Of a stretch of DNA of 64,000 nucleotides, positions 18,477-28,322 are shown one piece after another. Origin of the DNA: Rothia terrae (GTDB taxonomy: Bacteria; Actinomycetota; Actinomycetes; Actinomycetales; Micrococcaceae); contig NZ_JAAXPV010000002.1 in NCBI RefSeq assembly GCF_012396615.1, positions 186,001-250,000 on the forward strand. Direction: 5' to 3'. Numbering within the stretch: position 1 is the stretch's first letter; each line of letters begins with the position of its first letter. The translations under genes and the position numbers were made by a program. The notes below the pieces were generated by a model. The model was not told where the DNA came from and did not search any database. It was given only the letters and a program-made list of their open reading frames with translations.

Positions 18477-19946
18477 TTAGTTGCCGGTCAGCTTCTTGCG
18501 CAGTTCAGCAAGTGCCTCGTCTGATGCGAGGGTACCTGACTCAGCAGCGTTATCGTCTGATGAGTATGAGGTGGGTGCTGCTTCTGCAGGAGCTGATGAT
18601 GTTGCAGGTGCTGAAGCTGCTGCTTCTGCGTCTGCTTCGATTGCCTTTGCAACCTGTACCTTGTGAGCTTCCCAGCGTGCCTGAGCGTCTGCGTACTGCT
18701 GCTCCCAAGTTGCGCGCTGTGCTTCGTAGCCTTCGAGCCATTCGTTGGTTTCGGGGTCGAAGCCCTCGGGGTACTTGTAGTTGCCTTCTTCGTCGTACTC
18801 TGCTGCCATGCCGTACAGAGCGGGATCGAATTCGGTTGACTCGGGGTCAACGCCTTCGTTTGCCTGCTTGAGTGACAGTGAGATGCGGCGGCGGTCAAGA
18901 TCGATGTCGATAACCTTCACGAAGAGCTCGTCGCCTACTGAGACAACCTGCTCTGCGAGATCCACGTGGCGAACTGCGAGTTCTGAGATGTGGACGAGAC
19001 CTTCGATGCCGTCTTCTACGCGTACGAACGCACCAAAGGGAACCAGCTTGGTAACCTTACCGGGTACAACCTGACCCAGTGCGTGGGTGCGTGCGAATGC
19101 CTGCCAAGGATCTTCCTGAGTTGCCTTGAGTGACAGTGATACGCGCTCACGGCCCAGGTCAACTTCGAGAACCTCTACGGTTACTTCCTGGCCAACTTCA
19201 ACAACCTCTGAAGGGTGGTCGATGTGCTTCCAGGACAGTTCTGATACGTGTACCAGACCGTCTACGCCGCCAAGGTCCACAAATGCACCGAAGTTGACGA
19301 TTGAGGATACAACGCCTGAGCGAACCTGGCCCTTTTCGAGCTGGTTGAGGAAGGTTGAGCGAACCTCTGACTGGGTCTGCTCAAGCCATGCACGGCGTGA
19401 AAGAACAACGTTGTTGCGGTTCTTGTCGAGCTCGATGATCTTAGCTTCGATTTCCTGGCCGATGTAGGGTGCGAGATCGCGTACACGGCGCATTTCAACG
19501 AGTGATGCGGGAAGGAAGCCGCGAAGACCGATGTCGAGGATGAGGCCGCCCTTGACAACCTCGATGACGGTACCGGTAACAACACCGTCGTTTTCCTTGA
19601 TTTGCTCGATGTCGCCCCATGCGCGCTCGTACTGTGCGCGCTTCTTGGAGAGAATCAGGCGACCTTCTTTGTCTTCCTTGGTCAAGACAAGAGCCTCAAC
19701 TTCGTCACCAACGGAAACAACTTCGTCGGGGTCGACGTCGTGCTTGATGGAGAGTTCACGTGAGGGAATAACGCCTTCGGTCTTGTAACCGATGTCGAGC
19801 AGAACCTCGTCGTGGTCTACCTTGACAACTTCACCTGAGACGAGGTCGCCGTCGTTGAAGTACTTGATGGTTGCGTCGACTGCTGCGAGGAACTCTTCTT
19901 CAGTTCCGATGTCGTTGATTGCAACCTGAGGAGTGTTGGTGCTCAT
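18477..19946 (-). CDS. rpsA: 30S ribosomal protein S1
   Basis: The product has 489 residues with four S1 RNA-binding repeats at about 35-105, 120-190, 207-277 and 294-363; the repeats carry patterns such as GAFVDLGGVDGLVHVSELSW. The four-repeat form is typical of actinobacteria. It brings mRNA to the ribosome. The C-terminal tail after 365 is acidic, then Ala/Ser-rich and probably disordered. It lies in the conserved coaE-rpsA-polA region. Confidence 0.97.
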   Translation of the reverse strand: MSTNTPQVAINDIGTEEEFLAAVDATIKYFNDGDLVSGEVVKVDHDEVLLDIGYKTEGVIPSRELSIKHDVDPDEVVSVGDEVEALVLTKEDKEGRLILSKKRAQYERAWGDIEQIKENDGVVTGTVIEVVKGGLILDIGLRGFLPASLVEMRRVRDLAPYIGQEIEAKIIELDKNRNNVVLSRRAWLEQTQSEVRSTFLNQLEKGQVRSGVVSSIVNFGAFVDLGGVDGLVHVSELSWKHIDHPSEVVEVGQEVTVEVLEVDLGRERVSLSLKATQEDPWQAFARTHALGQVVPGKVTKLVPFGAFVRVEDGIEGLVHISELAVRHVDLAEQVVSVGDELFVKVIDIDLDRRRISLSLKQANEGVDPESTEFDPALYGMAAEYDEEGNYKYPEGFDPETNEWLEGYEAQRATWEQQYADAQARWEAHKVQVAKAIEADAEAAASAPATSSAPAEAAPTSYSSDDNAAESGTLASDEALAELRKKLTGN

Positions 19947-20213
19947 TGAGTAAAGGGCTCCAATATGGATAGTTAATGGTTAGTCGATACAGCCGGTTCG
20001 TTCCCCCGTATTTTCTGGCGCACGCTTGTGAAGCGTTTGCAGTCCATAACGGGTTTGTTCGCCGAGTGGTTCACTCTGTACCGAGATTTATTCGGACAAT
20101 GTGCGGGCAAAATACACGCACCTCTTAATACTAGGGGCGGGCTTTGCATCAGGTCAACGGTCTGTACGGGTGTTTTTGCCGTGTTGTAGCGCGGATGCGT
20201 GATTTGTGGCTCT

Positions 20214-20852
20214 TTAACCTGCACTCGGGTGTGTCTCATCACTTAAATTGGAGTGAGGAGCAGTCGCAAACATCGCCTGCCAGGATCCCAAAGACTCAGC
20301 GGGTAGGCACACGTTTTCAGTTGACGAACCATAGCTGGTAAGCCCGCGGGCTTCGTAGTTGGCAAGAGCGTAAGGTCCATCCAGCGTGCAGGTATGAACC
20401 CACACGCGTCCTATGCTTGGCAGAGGGTGACGTTCAGCCAATGTCCACGCATTAACAATCATCTGCTGCAAAAAGATCTTTCCCAGCCCCTTGCCCTGAG
20501 CAAATTCCATGAGCCCAAAGTAAAGAATTTCGGTTTCAGCTGAAATTCGGCCGCTGCTTGACTCAATATGCGCGGCAAGCTGGCAGTAACCGGCGGGAGT
20601 CCCATCTACAGTGAGTAGCCATATTTCGCTCCCCACTTCATCAAGTTCCTCTTGCCATTTCTCGCGGTCCCACCCTAGACGTTCATACCAATACCAAGGC
20701 CCGCCTACTGTCGCATAGAGCCATCGGGCAAGTTCGGGTGATGCGTGAGCAGCGCGTTCAATCTTTACCCCTGCTGGCAGTGAAGAAGGAACTTGAGCTT
20801 CATCTCGCTCCAGCATCTGCAGATAGGTAATAGTGACTTCGGTTGCCTGCAT
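20214..20852 (-). CDS. GNAT family N-acetyltransferase
   Basis: The product has about 212 residues from the ATG at 20852 (an in-frame start at 20876 is also possible). The acetyl-CoA binding stretch FAQGKGLGKIFLQQMI fits the GNAT motif A pattern (Q/R-x-x-G-x-G/A), and the strand IWLLTVDGTPAGYCQL precedes it. The WYWYERLGWDREKW segment occurs in a group of uncharacterised actinobacterial GNAT proteins. The acceptor is unknown. It follows polA on the same strand after a terminator-like hairpin. Confidence 0.85.
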   Translation of the reverse strand: MQATEVTITYLQMLERDEAQVPSSLPAGVKIERAAHASPELARWLYATVGGPWYWYERLGWDREKWQEELDEVGSEIWLLTVDGTPAGYCQLAAHIESSSGRISAETEILYFGLMEFAQGKGLGKIFLQQMIVNAWTLAERHPLPSIGRVWVHTCTLDGPYALANYEARGLTSYGSSTENVCLPAESLGSWQAMFATAPHSNLSDETHPSAG

Positions 20853-20890
20853 TCTCTCACAATCTTTCGCTCTCAAGACAACTAAGACGA

Positions 20891-20928
20891 AAGCGCCGCC
20901 TCATGGTGTAATCCGTGAGGCGACGCTT
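20891..20928 (-). terminator. terminator downstream of polA
   Basis: AAGCG plus CGCCTCA pairs with TGAGGCG plus CGCTT, with one internal mismatch, 10 bases after the polA stop. The T-run on the minus strand is weak. Confidence 0.6.
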
Positions 20929-20938
20929 GCAGCAAAGA

Positions 20939-23770
20939 TTAGTGGCCAGCTGCGTGCCACGAATTACCGGTACCGGCCTGAACATCCATGGGCACGAGAA
21001 GCTCAACTGCGCCACTCATCTCCTGCTCAAGAATTTCGCGAGCGCGTTCCTCTTCGCCGGGAGCTACTTCGAGAATCAGTTCGTCATGAATCTGAAGAAG
21101 TATGCGGGTTTTGAGTTTTTCGCTTTCCAGCCGTTCATGAACATTGATCATTGCAATTTTCATGATGTCTGCTGCGGTGCCCTGAATAGGTGCGTTGAGT
21201 GCGGCACGTTCGGCAGCCTCACGGCGCTGACGGTTTGAGCTTCCCAAATCTGCAAGGACGCGTCGGCGTCCAAACATGGTTTCGGTATAGCCGGCCTTGT
21301 TGGCGTGTTTGACGGTATTGCGTAAGAATCGCCCGACTTTACCGAAGCGCTGGAAGTAGTTGACGGTCAGCTTAGATGCTTCTTCAACGCTGACGCCAAG
21401 TTGCTTGGAAAGACCAAATTTAGTCAGACCGTACGCAAGACCGTACGACATTGCTTTGACCTTGGCACGCATCTCGCTCGTGACGTCTTCTGGCTCAACG
21501 CCGAAGACCTGCGAACCCACAAATCGGTGAAGATCTTCACCGTCGCGGTAGGCCTGAATCAGTTTTTCATCCTGCGACAGGTGCACCATGATGCGCATTT
21601 CAATCTGCGAGTAATCAGCAGTCAGTAGCGAAACATACTCGGTGCCGTCCACAGGTTTGGGATCGACCACGAAGGCCGCGCGAATTTTTCGACCTTCTTC
21701 GGTACGAATCGGAATGTTCTGCAGGTTGGGTTCAATAGACGAAAGGCGACCAGTTGACGTTGCGTTTTGCTGGAAGGTGGTGTGCACGCGTCCGTCTGCT
21801 GCTGTGGCCTTGCCCAGGCCTTCAACGGTTTGTTTGAGCTTGGTGTAATCGCGGTAAGTGCCCAGCGCCTGCAAGAATTGTGCGCCGTCAGAATCAGGGT
21901 TGATTCGGGTAAGCAAATCAGCCATTGATTCAGCGTCTGTTGAGTAGCCGCTCTTGAGCTTACGGGTGGTTGGCAACTCCAGTTCTTCAAAGAGAACGGC
22001 CTGCAACTGCTTGGGTGATCCCAAATTAACTTCGTGACCAATGATGGAGTAGGCAGTTTCGGTTGCCTGTTTGATATGCGAATCGTAGTGAGACTTCAGG
22101 TCAGCCAACGCATCGGCATCCAGTGCAATACCGGCCAGTTCCATCTGCGCAAGGACGCGCGCTACGGGTAGCTCCATCGTTTCCAGGAGGGCTAGCTGCT
22201 CTTGATTCTCAAGCTCTTGGTGAAGAGCGTAAGAGAGCTCTTGAATATAACGTGTCACAAGTGCGGTGTATTCAAGGTTAATGACCGGTTCTGTAGCGAA
22301 TAGGTCACCTTGCACTGCTGTCTCTGCAGAAGGTTCTGCGGGGAAAGCATCGCGCAAATACTGCTCGCTCAAATCTTCCATCATGGCGGTAAAGGTGCGA
22401 CGGCGGGCAGTGGGAATATAGCCCAAGACGTACGAAGACAGCATCGGGTCTTCTAGAACCCCGGCAAGCTCAAATCCTCGCGCATGAAAGTTTTTGTACT
22501 GCTGCTTGACATCAAAGACGGTCTTGGCTGATGAGGGATCCGACAACCATTCCCCCACCACCTTTTCAGTGTCAGGCTGAATATCAACAAGGTCAATCCA
22601 TGCTGAACCGCTACCGGCACCGAGCATCATACCCAGCAGCTGCTTCTCCCGCGCGTTACCGGCCTCTGGAGCGTCTGTATCAGCAACAGGGAAAACGGTA
22701 ATGGCATCTTCTAATCGGGTGGGCACAGCGGTGGCACGCTCAACACTTTCAATAGCTGAGGATGCTACCTCCAACCACGCGGTGAATTCGGCAGCAGTTT
22801 CGATGCTCTGCGTTTGGCCCATTGTCATATCAACTTGGGCAGCCGCCTCAGCCTCGCGATCAGCGAACGTTTCAGATACACGTTTACGAATAGTATTGAA
22901 TTCAAGCTCGTCGAAGAGTGCGTTGAGTTCATCATGATTAGGACCGTAATCGTCCATATCGTCCAGAGTTATCGGCAACTCGAGGTCATCGACCAGGCGG
23001 TTAAGCTTGCGGTTACGCAATACGGCATCGACGTTTTCACGCAGAGCCTCGCCCTTTTTGCCCTTGATTTTGTCTTGGTTTTCAAGGACGCCCGCCAGAT
23101 CGCCGTACTCGTTTAACCACTTAGCGGCAAAGCCGGGACCAACACCGGGAACGCCAGGCAAGTTATCAGCTTGCTCGCCAGTAAGTGCAGCTAAATCGGG
23201 ATACAGGTGCGGCGGTACCTTATACTTCTCTTCAATCTCAGCCGGACCCATCCGTCTAATACCCTTGGACGGGCCAGAAGTTACGGGATACAGCAAAGTT
23301 ACGCCATCCCCCACCAGCTGGAAGGAATCGCGGTCGCCAGAAATAATCAAAACTTCAAAACCGGCGTCCTTACCGCGGGCGGTCATCGTTGCAACAATAT
23401 CGTCCGCCTCATACGACTCCACCGTTACCCACGGAATGTTAAGAGCGTGCAACAAACGCTTAATCAGATCAATTTGACCGGCAAATTCTGCGGGGGTTTC
23501 AGCGCGGCCGCCTTTGTATTCTTGATACTGTTCGGTGCGGAAGGTGGGACCGGACAAATCGAACGCCACCACGATATGAGTAGGTTTCTCCGCACGAATC
23601 TGCCCCAGCAAAGTATTCGTAAAACTGTAAACAGCGTTGGTGTGTTGGCCGGATGCGGTTACAAAGTTCTCCGGTGGCACACCGTAAAACGAGCGGAACG
23701 CAAGTGAATGCCCGTCAATCAGAAGCAGGCGTCCAGCAGGATCTTGAGTCTTAGAGTCAGCAGTTGTCAT
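20939..23770 (-). CDS. polA: DNA polymerase I
   Basis: The product has 943 residues, starting at ATG 23770 after GGAGG. It contains an N-terminal 5'-3' exonuclease (about 14-310), a middle region, and a family A polymerase domain with SIEPNLQNIP, TADYSQIEMRIMVHLS, the finger helix KAMSYGLAYGLTKFG and QIHDELILE. The middle domain lacks an evident DxE motif, so proofreading is probably lost, as in other actinobacterial PolI. It fills gaps in repair and replaces RNA primers. The gene is divergent from the thioesterase gene upstream. Confidence 0.97.
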   Translation of the reverse strand: MTTADSKTQDPAGRLLLIDGHSLAFRSFYGVPPENFVTASGQHTNAVYSFTNTLLGQIRAEKPTHIVVAFDLSGPTFRTEQYQEYKGGRAETPAEFAGQIDLIKRLLHALNIPWVTVESYEADDIVATMTARGKDAGFEVLIISGDRDSFQLVGDGVTLLYPVTSGPSKGIRRMGPAEIEEKYKVPPHLYPDLAALTGEQADNLPGVPGVGPGFAAKWLNEYGDLAGVLENQDKIKGKKGEALRENVDAVLRNRKLNRLVDDLELPITLDDMDDYGPNHDELNALFDELEFNTIRKRVSETFADREAEAAAQVDMTMGQTQSIETAAEFTAWLEVASSAIESVERATAVPTRLEDAITVFPVADTDAPEAGNAREKQLLGMMLGAGSGSAWIDLVDIQPDTEKVVGEWLSDPSSAKTVFDVKQQYKNFHARGFELAGVLEDPMLSSYVLGYIPTARRRTFTAMMEDLSEQYLRDAFPAEPSAETAVQGDLFATEPVINLEYTALVTRYIQELSYALHQELENQEQLALLETMELPVARVLAQMELAGIALDADALADLKSHYDSHIKQATETAYSIIGHEVNLGSPKQLQAVLFEELELPTTRKLKSGYSTDAESMADLLTRINPDSDGAQFLQALGTYRDYTKLKQTVEGLGKATAADGRVHTTFQQNATSTGRLSSIEPNLQNIPIRTEEGRKIRAAFVVDPKPVDGTEYVSLLTADYSQIEMRIMVHLSQDEKLIQAYRDGEDLHRFVGSQVFGVEPEDVTSEMRAKVKAMSYGLAYGLTKFGLSKQLGVSVEEASKLTVNYFQRFGKVGRFLRNTVKHANKAGYTETMFGRRRVLADLGSSNRQRREAAERAALNAPIQGTAADIMKIAMINVHERLESEKLKTRILLQIHDELILEVAPGEEERAREILEQEMSGAVELLVPMDVQAGTGNSWHAAGH

Positions 23771-23915
23771 CACTCCTCCATCCTACCGGGCATTGCTAGC
23801 ACGGTCATCCTTCATGCATTAGGCGGTCACCGCTTCACTGCGCCGGGGTGTTACTGCCCCAGGAGCTTACTTAATCGTCTTAGAATAGGCTCAGATTTTT
23901 CGAGAGGACACAACA

Positions 23916-24341
23916 ATGAACGCACTACCTAACTCCCCTGCATCTGACGCTACAAACTTCACCTACGGCGGGCTGATTGAAAAATTAGGTATCGAGTTTT
24001 CAGAAATTTCAGCTGAACGCGCAGTGGCAACGATGCCGGTGGTCGGCAATACTCAGCCCTATGGCTTACTGCACGGTGGGGCGTCAGCCGCTCTCGCAGA
24101 ATCTCTGGGCTCTATGGCTGCTAATGCCTATGCACCGGAAGGTCAGGCGGCGTCCGGCGTTGATTTAAATATCACCCACCTGCGCCCCACCTTCAGCGGA
24201 ATAGTTACCGGCATCTGCACAGCTGTCAGGTTGGGTAAAACGATGTGCGTGCACACCGTTGAAATTTTCGATGCCAACAAAAAAATGGTGGCAACTGCCC
24301 GCATTACGAACGCGATTGTGAACGTTCCAAGCCGGCCCTAG
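23916..24341 (+). CDS. PaaI-type hotdog thioesterase
   Basis: This 141-residue protein has a GAGAGGA ribosome binding site. The motif YGLLHGGASAALAESLGSMAA (shown to residue 71) is the hotdog active-site helix with the conserved HGG. DLNITHLRPTFSG follows on the strand typical of PaaI and menaquinone-pathway (MenI-like) thioesterases. It hydrolyses an acyl- or aryl-CoA. An aspartate or glutamate on the helix (Glu65) would be the base. It sits next to polA, as in several actinobacteria. Confidence 0.88.
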   Translation: MNALPNSPASDATNFTYGGLIEKLGIEFSEISAERAVATMPVVGNTQPYGLLHGGASAALAESLGSMAANAYAPEGQAASGVDLNITHLRPTFSGIVTGICTAVRLGKTMCVHTVEIFDANKKMVATARITNAIVNVPSRP

Positions 24342-24460
24342 CCACCTTTTATGGTGCGTTTTTTCACATAATGACAGGTGAGTGCTCCCTCAGCCCCGTA
24401 TCACTACTAGGATTGATTCTTCACATATTCCATTTTTAAAAAACCAGTGAGGTAATCCCT

Positions 24461-25729
24461 GTGAAGAAAATCCCATTGCTAGTGTGGATTATCCTAGCAA
24501 TCATCACCGGTGTCCTCTTGGGCTCTTTCACTCCCGGAGCCATTGAGACACTCAACAGCGTGACAGGATGGTCGCTCCCCACCGATCTCGTTGTTCAGCT
24601 TTTCGTCTCGTTCTCTACGATATTCAGCGCTTTCCTCAGCTTTGCGATTCCGCTGATTATTATTGGATTTATCGTCCCGGGCATTGGTTCTCTCGCAAAA
24701 GGCGCGGGAAAACTCTTGGGAACCACCGTCGGTCTTGCGTATTTCTCCAGCGTCTGCGCAGGCTTTTTGGCTCTGCTCACCGCGTTGCTGGTGTACCCAG
24801 TTATCCTCAAGGGACAGCGCTTGACAGCTTTTGAAAACCCCGAAGAATCCCTCTCCGCAGGCTACTTGGAGTTCACGTTAGACCCGATTATGCCTGTGAT
24901 GAGCGCGCTCATTCTTTCCTTCATCCTCGGTTTAGGTCTGACTGCTCTGCCCACCAAAAACTTGCTGGGCATCTTTCAGGACTTTCAAATTATTGTTGAG
25001 AAGCTCCTCAAAACAGTAATCATTCCCCTTCTGCCCATTCATATCATCGGCATTTTCGCCAATATGACGCTGGCAGGAGAGGTCGCTATGATTCTCTCCG
25101 TTTTCGGCAAGGTCTTCATCATGGTGCTCCTGTTGCATTGGGCTACCCTGTTGATTCAGTACACCGTTTCGGGTGTGGCATCTGGCCGCAATCCTTTTAC
25201 CATGCTCAAGACCATGCTTCCTGCCTACTTCACCGCATTGGGCACTCAGTCATCTGCCGCAACCATTCCGGTCACAGTACAGTCCGCTAAAAAGGTCGGC
25301 ATTAAAAATCGCATCGTAGATTTTGCGGTCCCCTTGTGCGCAAACATTCACCTCTCGGGCTCCATGATCACCATTACTTCCTGTGCAGTCGCCGTTATCT
25401 TTATGACAAACGGTGATCTCTCGTTCGGCAAGATGGTGCCTGTCATCCTCCTGTTGGGCGTCATGATGGTGGCAGCTCCCGGCGTTCCCGGCGGTGGCGT
25501 GATGAGTGCTATTGGTCTACTTCAGTCCATGCTGGGATTCGATGAATCTATGGTTGCTCTGATGATTGCGCTGTACCTTGCTCAAGATTCTTTCGGCACC
25601 GCCACTAACGTCACCGGCGATGCGACGATTGCTGCACTCATCGAACGCGTTAGTAAAATTCTCAAAATTGATGTTGATGAGCCAGCTCCTCAACACAGAG
25701 ACTCAGCATCTACAGCCGTCTCTGCATAA
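24461..25729 (+). CDS. dicarboxylate/amino acid:cation symporter (DAACS family)
   Basis: The product has 422 residues and starts at GTG 24461 after GAGG. Eight membrane helices and two re-entrant loops are expected. The serine-rich loop ALGTQSSAATIPVTVQSAKK is the substrate-binding hairpin HP1, and GSMITITSCAVAV and QDSFGTATNVTGDATIAALI contain the transport-domain residues of GltP/SstT-type carriers. It takes up glutamate, aspartate, serine or a dicarboxylate with Na+ or H+. The arginine that marks dicarboxylate or acidic substrates in the last helix is not obvious, so a neutral amino acid is possible. Confidence 0.88.
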   Translation: MKKIPLLVWIILAIITGVLLGSFTPGAIETLNSVTGWSLPTDLVVQLFVSFSTIFSAFLSFAIPLIIIGFIVPGIGSLAKGAGKLLGTTVGLAYFSSVCAGFLALLTALLVYPVILKGQRLTAFENPEESLSAGYLEFTLDPIMPVMSALILSFILGLGLTALPTKNLLGIFQDFQIIVEKLLKTVIIPLLPIHIIGIFANMTLAGEVAMILSVFGKVFIMVLLLHWATLLIQYTVSGVASGRNPFTMLKTMLPAYFTALGTQSSAATIPVTVQSAKKVGIKNRIVDFAVPLCANIHLSGSMITITSCAVAVIFMTNGDLSFGKMVPVILLLGVMMVAAPGVPGGGVMSAIGLLQSMLGFDESMVALMIALYLAQDSFGTATNVTGDATIAALIERVSKILKIDVDEPAPQHRDSASTAVSA

Positions 25730-25847
25730 GGCAAGGTAAGCGGCGTCCTGACTACACTAGAAGATAGTTAGGACGCTGGTTGTTGTAGTACTACGTGTAA
25801 AGGCAACTCGAAGCCCACCAGCGAAGTCACTAATAGAGAAAGACGTC

Positions 25848-26000
25848 ATGAATAAAGTTTTGATAGGGCGCATTGCCCTGGTACTTACTATATTGTTCGC
25901 TGTTACCGCGCTTTCTCAGGGCGGCTGGTGGTGGGCGTGCGTGGCTGTAGCCACCGCTGTAACACTATGGGCGACAGCTAAACCCCAAGACAACGGGTAA
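25848..26000 (+). CDS. small hypothetical membrane protein, 50 residues
   Basis: The frame starts ATG 25848 and ends TAA 25998-26000. Two hydrophobic stretches (about 4-20 and 26-42) are separated by SQGGWWW, and the end KPQDNG is polar. A GAGAAAGA sequence before the ATG could be a weak ribosome binding site. The composition and the terminator right after it support a real gene. No family is recognised. Confidence 0.6.
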   Translation: MNKVLIGRIALVLTILFAVTALSQGGWWWACVAVATAVTLWATAKPQDNG

Positions 26001-26060
26001 GGCTCCCGTCCTCTGGCTGCTTTTACAGCTATAAGCCCAGCCCGGGCGACCTCGAAAAAA

Positions 26061-26096
26061 TATCGCCCGCATCCTGAATCTTGGATGCGGGCGATA
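26061..26096. terminator. bidirectional terminator downstream of the pdtaR-like gene
   Basis: TATCGCCCGCATCC pairs with GGATGCGGGCGATA around 8 bases, flanked by A and T runs. Confidence 0.9.
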
Positions 26097-26107
26097 ATTT
26101 TTAACTC

Positions 26108-26719
26108 TTATGAAACCTGAGCGACGATGGTCTCTGCGACCTCTCGCATGGACAGTCGACGGTCCATTGACGTTTTTTGAATCCACCGGAAAGCTTCAGG
26201 CTCTGTGAGTCCCATCTTGGTAATCAGTAGTGACTTTGCGCGGTCAACAACCTTGCGCGTCTCAAACTGTTCCTTAATCGAAGAAACTTCGCTCTGCAGG
26301 GCTTTAATCTGCTCGTAGCGGCTGATAGCTACCTCGATAGCCGGGATAAGATCATTCGGTGTAAACGGCTTCACCACGTACGCCATAGCGCCAGCTTCTG
26401 TCGCACGATCAACCAGCTCTTTCTGGCTGAAAGCAGTGAGCAAAACGACGGGAGCGAGTTGCTCCTTGGAAATCAGCTCAGCTGCTGAAATACCGTCCAT
26501 CACCGGCATTTTAACGTCCATCAGCACAAGATCTGGGCGGTGTTCACGCGCCAGCTCAACTGCGCGTTCGCCGTTATCAGCTTCTGCAACGACAGTAAAT
26601 CCCTGGTCTTTAAGGATTTCCACAATGTCCAGTCGAATCAGCGCTTCATCTTCTGCTACGACTACGGTGCGCTGTTGCGGCTCAGCTTCCAGGTTCTCTT
26701 GAGTTGTCTTCTCTGACAT
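26108..26719 (-). CDS. pdtaR: ANTAR-domain response regulator, PdtaR type
   Basis: The product has 203 residues from ATG 26719, which has AGGAG 7 bases upstream. A receiver domain (about 17-135) has VAEDEALIR, phospho-acceptor Asp68 in LVLMDVKMP and the conserved lysine in VVKPF. The C-terminal ANTAR domain (about 145-200) has LLITKMGLTEPEAFRWIQK. ANTAR proteins bind paired hexaloop RNA hairpins and prevent termination; PdtaR in Mycobacterium is activated by the kinase PdtaS. No kinase gene is adjacent. Its position between polA and pyk matches Rv1626 in Mycobacterium tuberculosis. Confidence 0.93.
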   Translation of the reverse strand: MSEKTTQENLEAEPQQRTVVVAEDEALIRLDIVEILKDQGFTVVAEADNGERAVELAREHRPDLVLMDVKMPVMDGISAAELISKEQLAPVVLLTAFSQKELVDRATEAGAMAYVVKPFTPNDLIPAIEVAISRYEQIKALQSEVSSIKEQFETRKVVDRAKSLLITKMGLTEPEAFRWIQKTSMDRRLSMREVAETIVAQVS

Positions 26720-26915
26720 CACTCACACTCCTGACAAGTAAAAGTCTTATTTGGTTTTATACCAACACTATTTTATTTTGACACGCTAACCCGCTCATCA
26801 GGGGGAATTTCAGCTGTTTGTTCAGGGTAAGTTCAGACACCGTCTCAGGCTTTTTCGTCTCGATTTCACTTTTGAGAAAAACGTGTGTACAGTAGTGGAT
26901 GCACGTTGTGTAGGA

Positions 26916-26997
26916 GCCCAAGTGGCGGAATTGGCAGACGCGCTGCACTCAAAATGCAGTATGGAAACATGTGTGGGTTCGAGTCCCACCTTGGGCA
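26916..26997 (+). tRNA. tRNA-Leu (anticodon CAA)
   Basis: A 7-bp acceptor stem GCCCAAG/CTTGGGC, D-arm GGCGGAATTGGCAGACGC, anticodon loop CTCAAAA within a CTGCA/TGCAG stem, a long variable arm and T-arm GTGGGTTCGAGTCCCAC are all present. CCA is not encoded. Confidence 0.97.
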
Positions 26998-27003
26998 CAA
27001 CTA

Positions 27004-27040
27004 ACCCGGTCAGATTGAAGAATCTGACCGGGTTTTTCTT
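27004..27040 (+). terminator. terminator after tRNA-Leu(CAA)
   Basis: ACCCGGTCAGATT pairs with AATCTGACCGGGT around GAAG, followed by TTTTCTT. Confidence 0.93.
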
Positions 27041-27143
27041 TATCCTCATCCCGGTGATGACGTACTTTCTCCTCGCTCTCCGTTGAGAGTTATTGGCGAG
27101 AGAAAATACGCAATCCCGGTAGATGCATCGACTAGCAGTTCTA

Positions 27144-28146
27144 CTAGCTGGTGAGCTTAATGGGTTGTTCAGGAATTTCAACCAGAGGATGCGGCGCAAA
27201 CTTTTCGCGGAGCTTACGCAAGGTCAAAGCGTGCTCTGAGAGTTTCTTGTCTTCTGCTGTCACCGGAACAAACTGGCGCGCGTTCAGGGGAACACCGTCC
27301 AGATCAACAGCGATGTAGGTGAAGGACGCGTGAATCGCCAGCGGCAACTTTTCTTGGGGTTTGCGGGGATCGCCCGCGCGTAAATGCACCATGCCGCTCA
27401 TCGAACGCGCATCCGTACGAACCAGACGGGTGTTTACCTCAACCAAATCGCCAATATGAATGGGCTGGTAAAAACGGATGCCTCCGATGTAAACAGCGAC
27501 CGTTCGCTCGCTGGAGAACGACATAGTCACGTTTGTTGCCGCCTCGTCGATCCACTCCATAGCGGTGCCGCTGTGAACGTTACCGCCCCAATTGACATCG
27601 GTGGGTTTAGCGAGAAAACGGTGGGTGATTTCTGGAGCTGTGGAATCCCTGGTGTAGGTTTGTCGAAGCATCTCCGCTTCAATTTCTTTGCGAAGCTCAA
27701 TACGAGAGAGTGCCGCCTGCTCCACGCGCTTTTCTTCAGCGGTCTCAGGTTCAAACGGGGTAACGGGCGTTGGCTTGTGATCCTCCCCCTATCGCCGCAA
27801 AAATAACCGGACAATCACACGCCAGCGTGAAGATGCCTTCGCGGGGGTCTGCTGAGTACACCTCGTTGACAATATGCATGGTAGAACGTCCGGTGTAAAC
27901 GATGCGAGAACGCACCTCTACGATATGGCCGGACGGGATAGGACCCGTGAAATGGATGTGGCCAACGTAGGCAGTCACGCAGTAAGTTTTAGCCCAGCCA
28001 GCCGCACAAGCGTATGCGTCCTTGTCAATCCACTCCAGCACGCGTCCGCCGTGCACGCCCATGGCACCTGCCATCAGAACATCGGTGGGTGCAGCTAAAA
28101 ATCTCAGGGTTACCGAGGGTTGCGGCTCAATAGTCTCTGTGCTCAT
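27144..28146 (-). pseudogene. double-hotdog acyl-CoA thioesterase, split by a frameshift
   Basis: Two minus-strand frames, 28146 to 27751 (131 codons) and the frame ending at 27144, each encode a hotdog domain: LEWIDKDAYACAAGWAK in the first and MEWIDEAATNVTMSFSS in the second. In the first frame, translation passes IFAAIGGGSQANARYPV and stops. If one G of the run of five (plus-strand C at 27785-27789) is removed, it continues as IGEDHKPTPVTPFEPETAEE and joins the second domain without a break. The internal start of the second frame (27725) has no convincing ribosome site. The intact form would be about 333 residues, normal for tandem-hotdog acyl-CoA hydrolases. It may be a true mutation, phase variation or a sequencing error. 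Confidence 0.85.
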
Positions 28147-28254
28147 GGCGCTCTTTCAGCTCAGGGTCTTTAGAGTGGTCCGCTTTCAAGTAGCATACCC
28201 TCACAGCGAGCCTTAAAATTTCACACAGCGTTTCAGAGTCCTTCAAAGACATAT

Positions 28255-28298
28255 AAAAAGCCCGCCGCTTCCCCACGATGAGAGGGAAAGCGGCGGGC
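28255..28298 (-). terminator. terminator downstream of pyk
   Basis: GCCCGCCGCTT pairs with AAGCGGCGGGC. CTTTTTAT follows on the minus strand. Confidence 0.9.
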
Positions 28299-28322
28299 GA
28301 TCTATCACGAGTTTCTCAAGTT

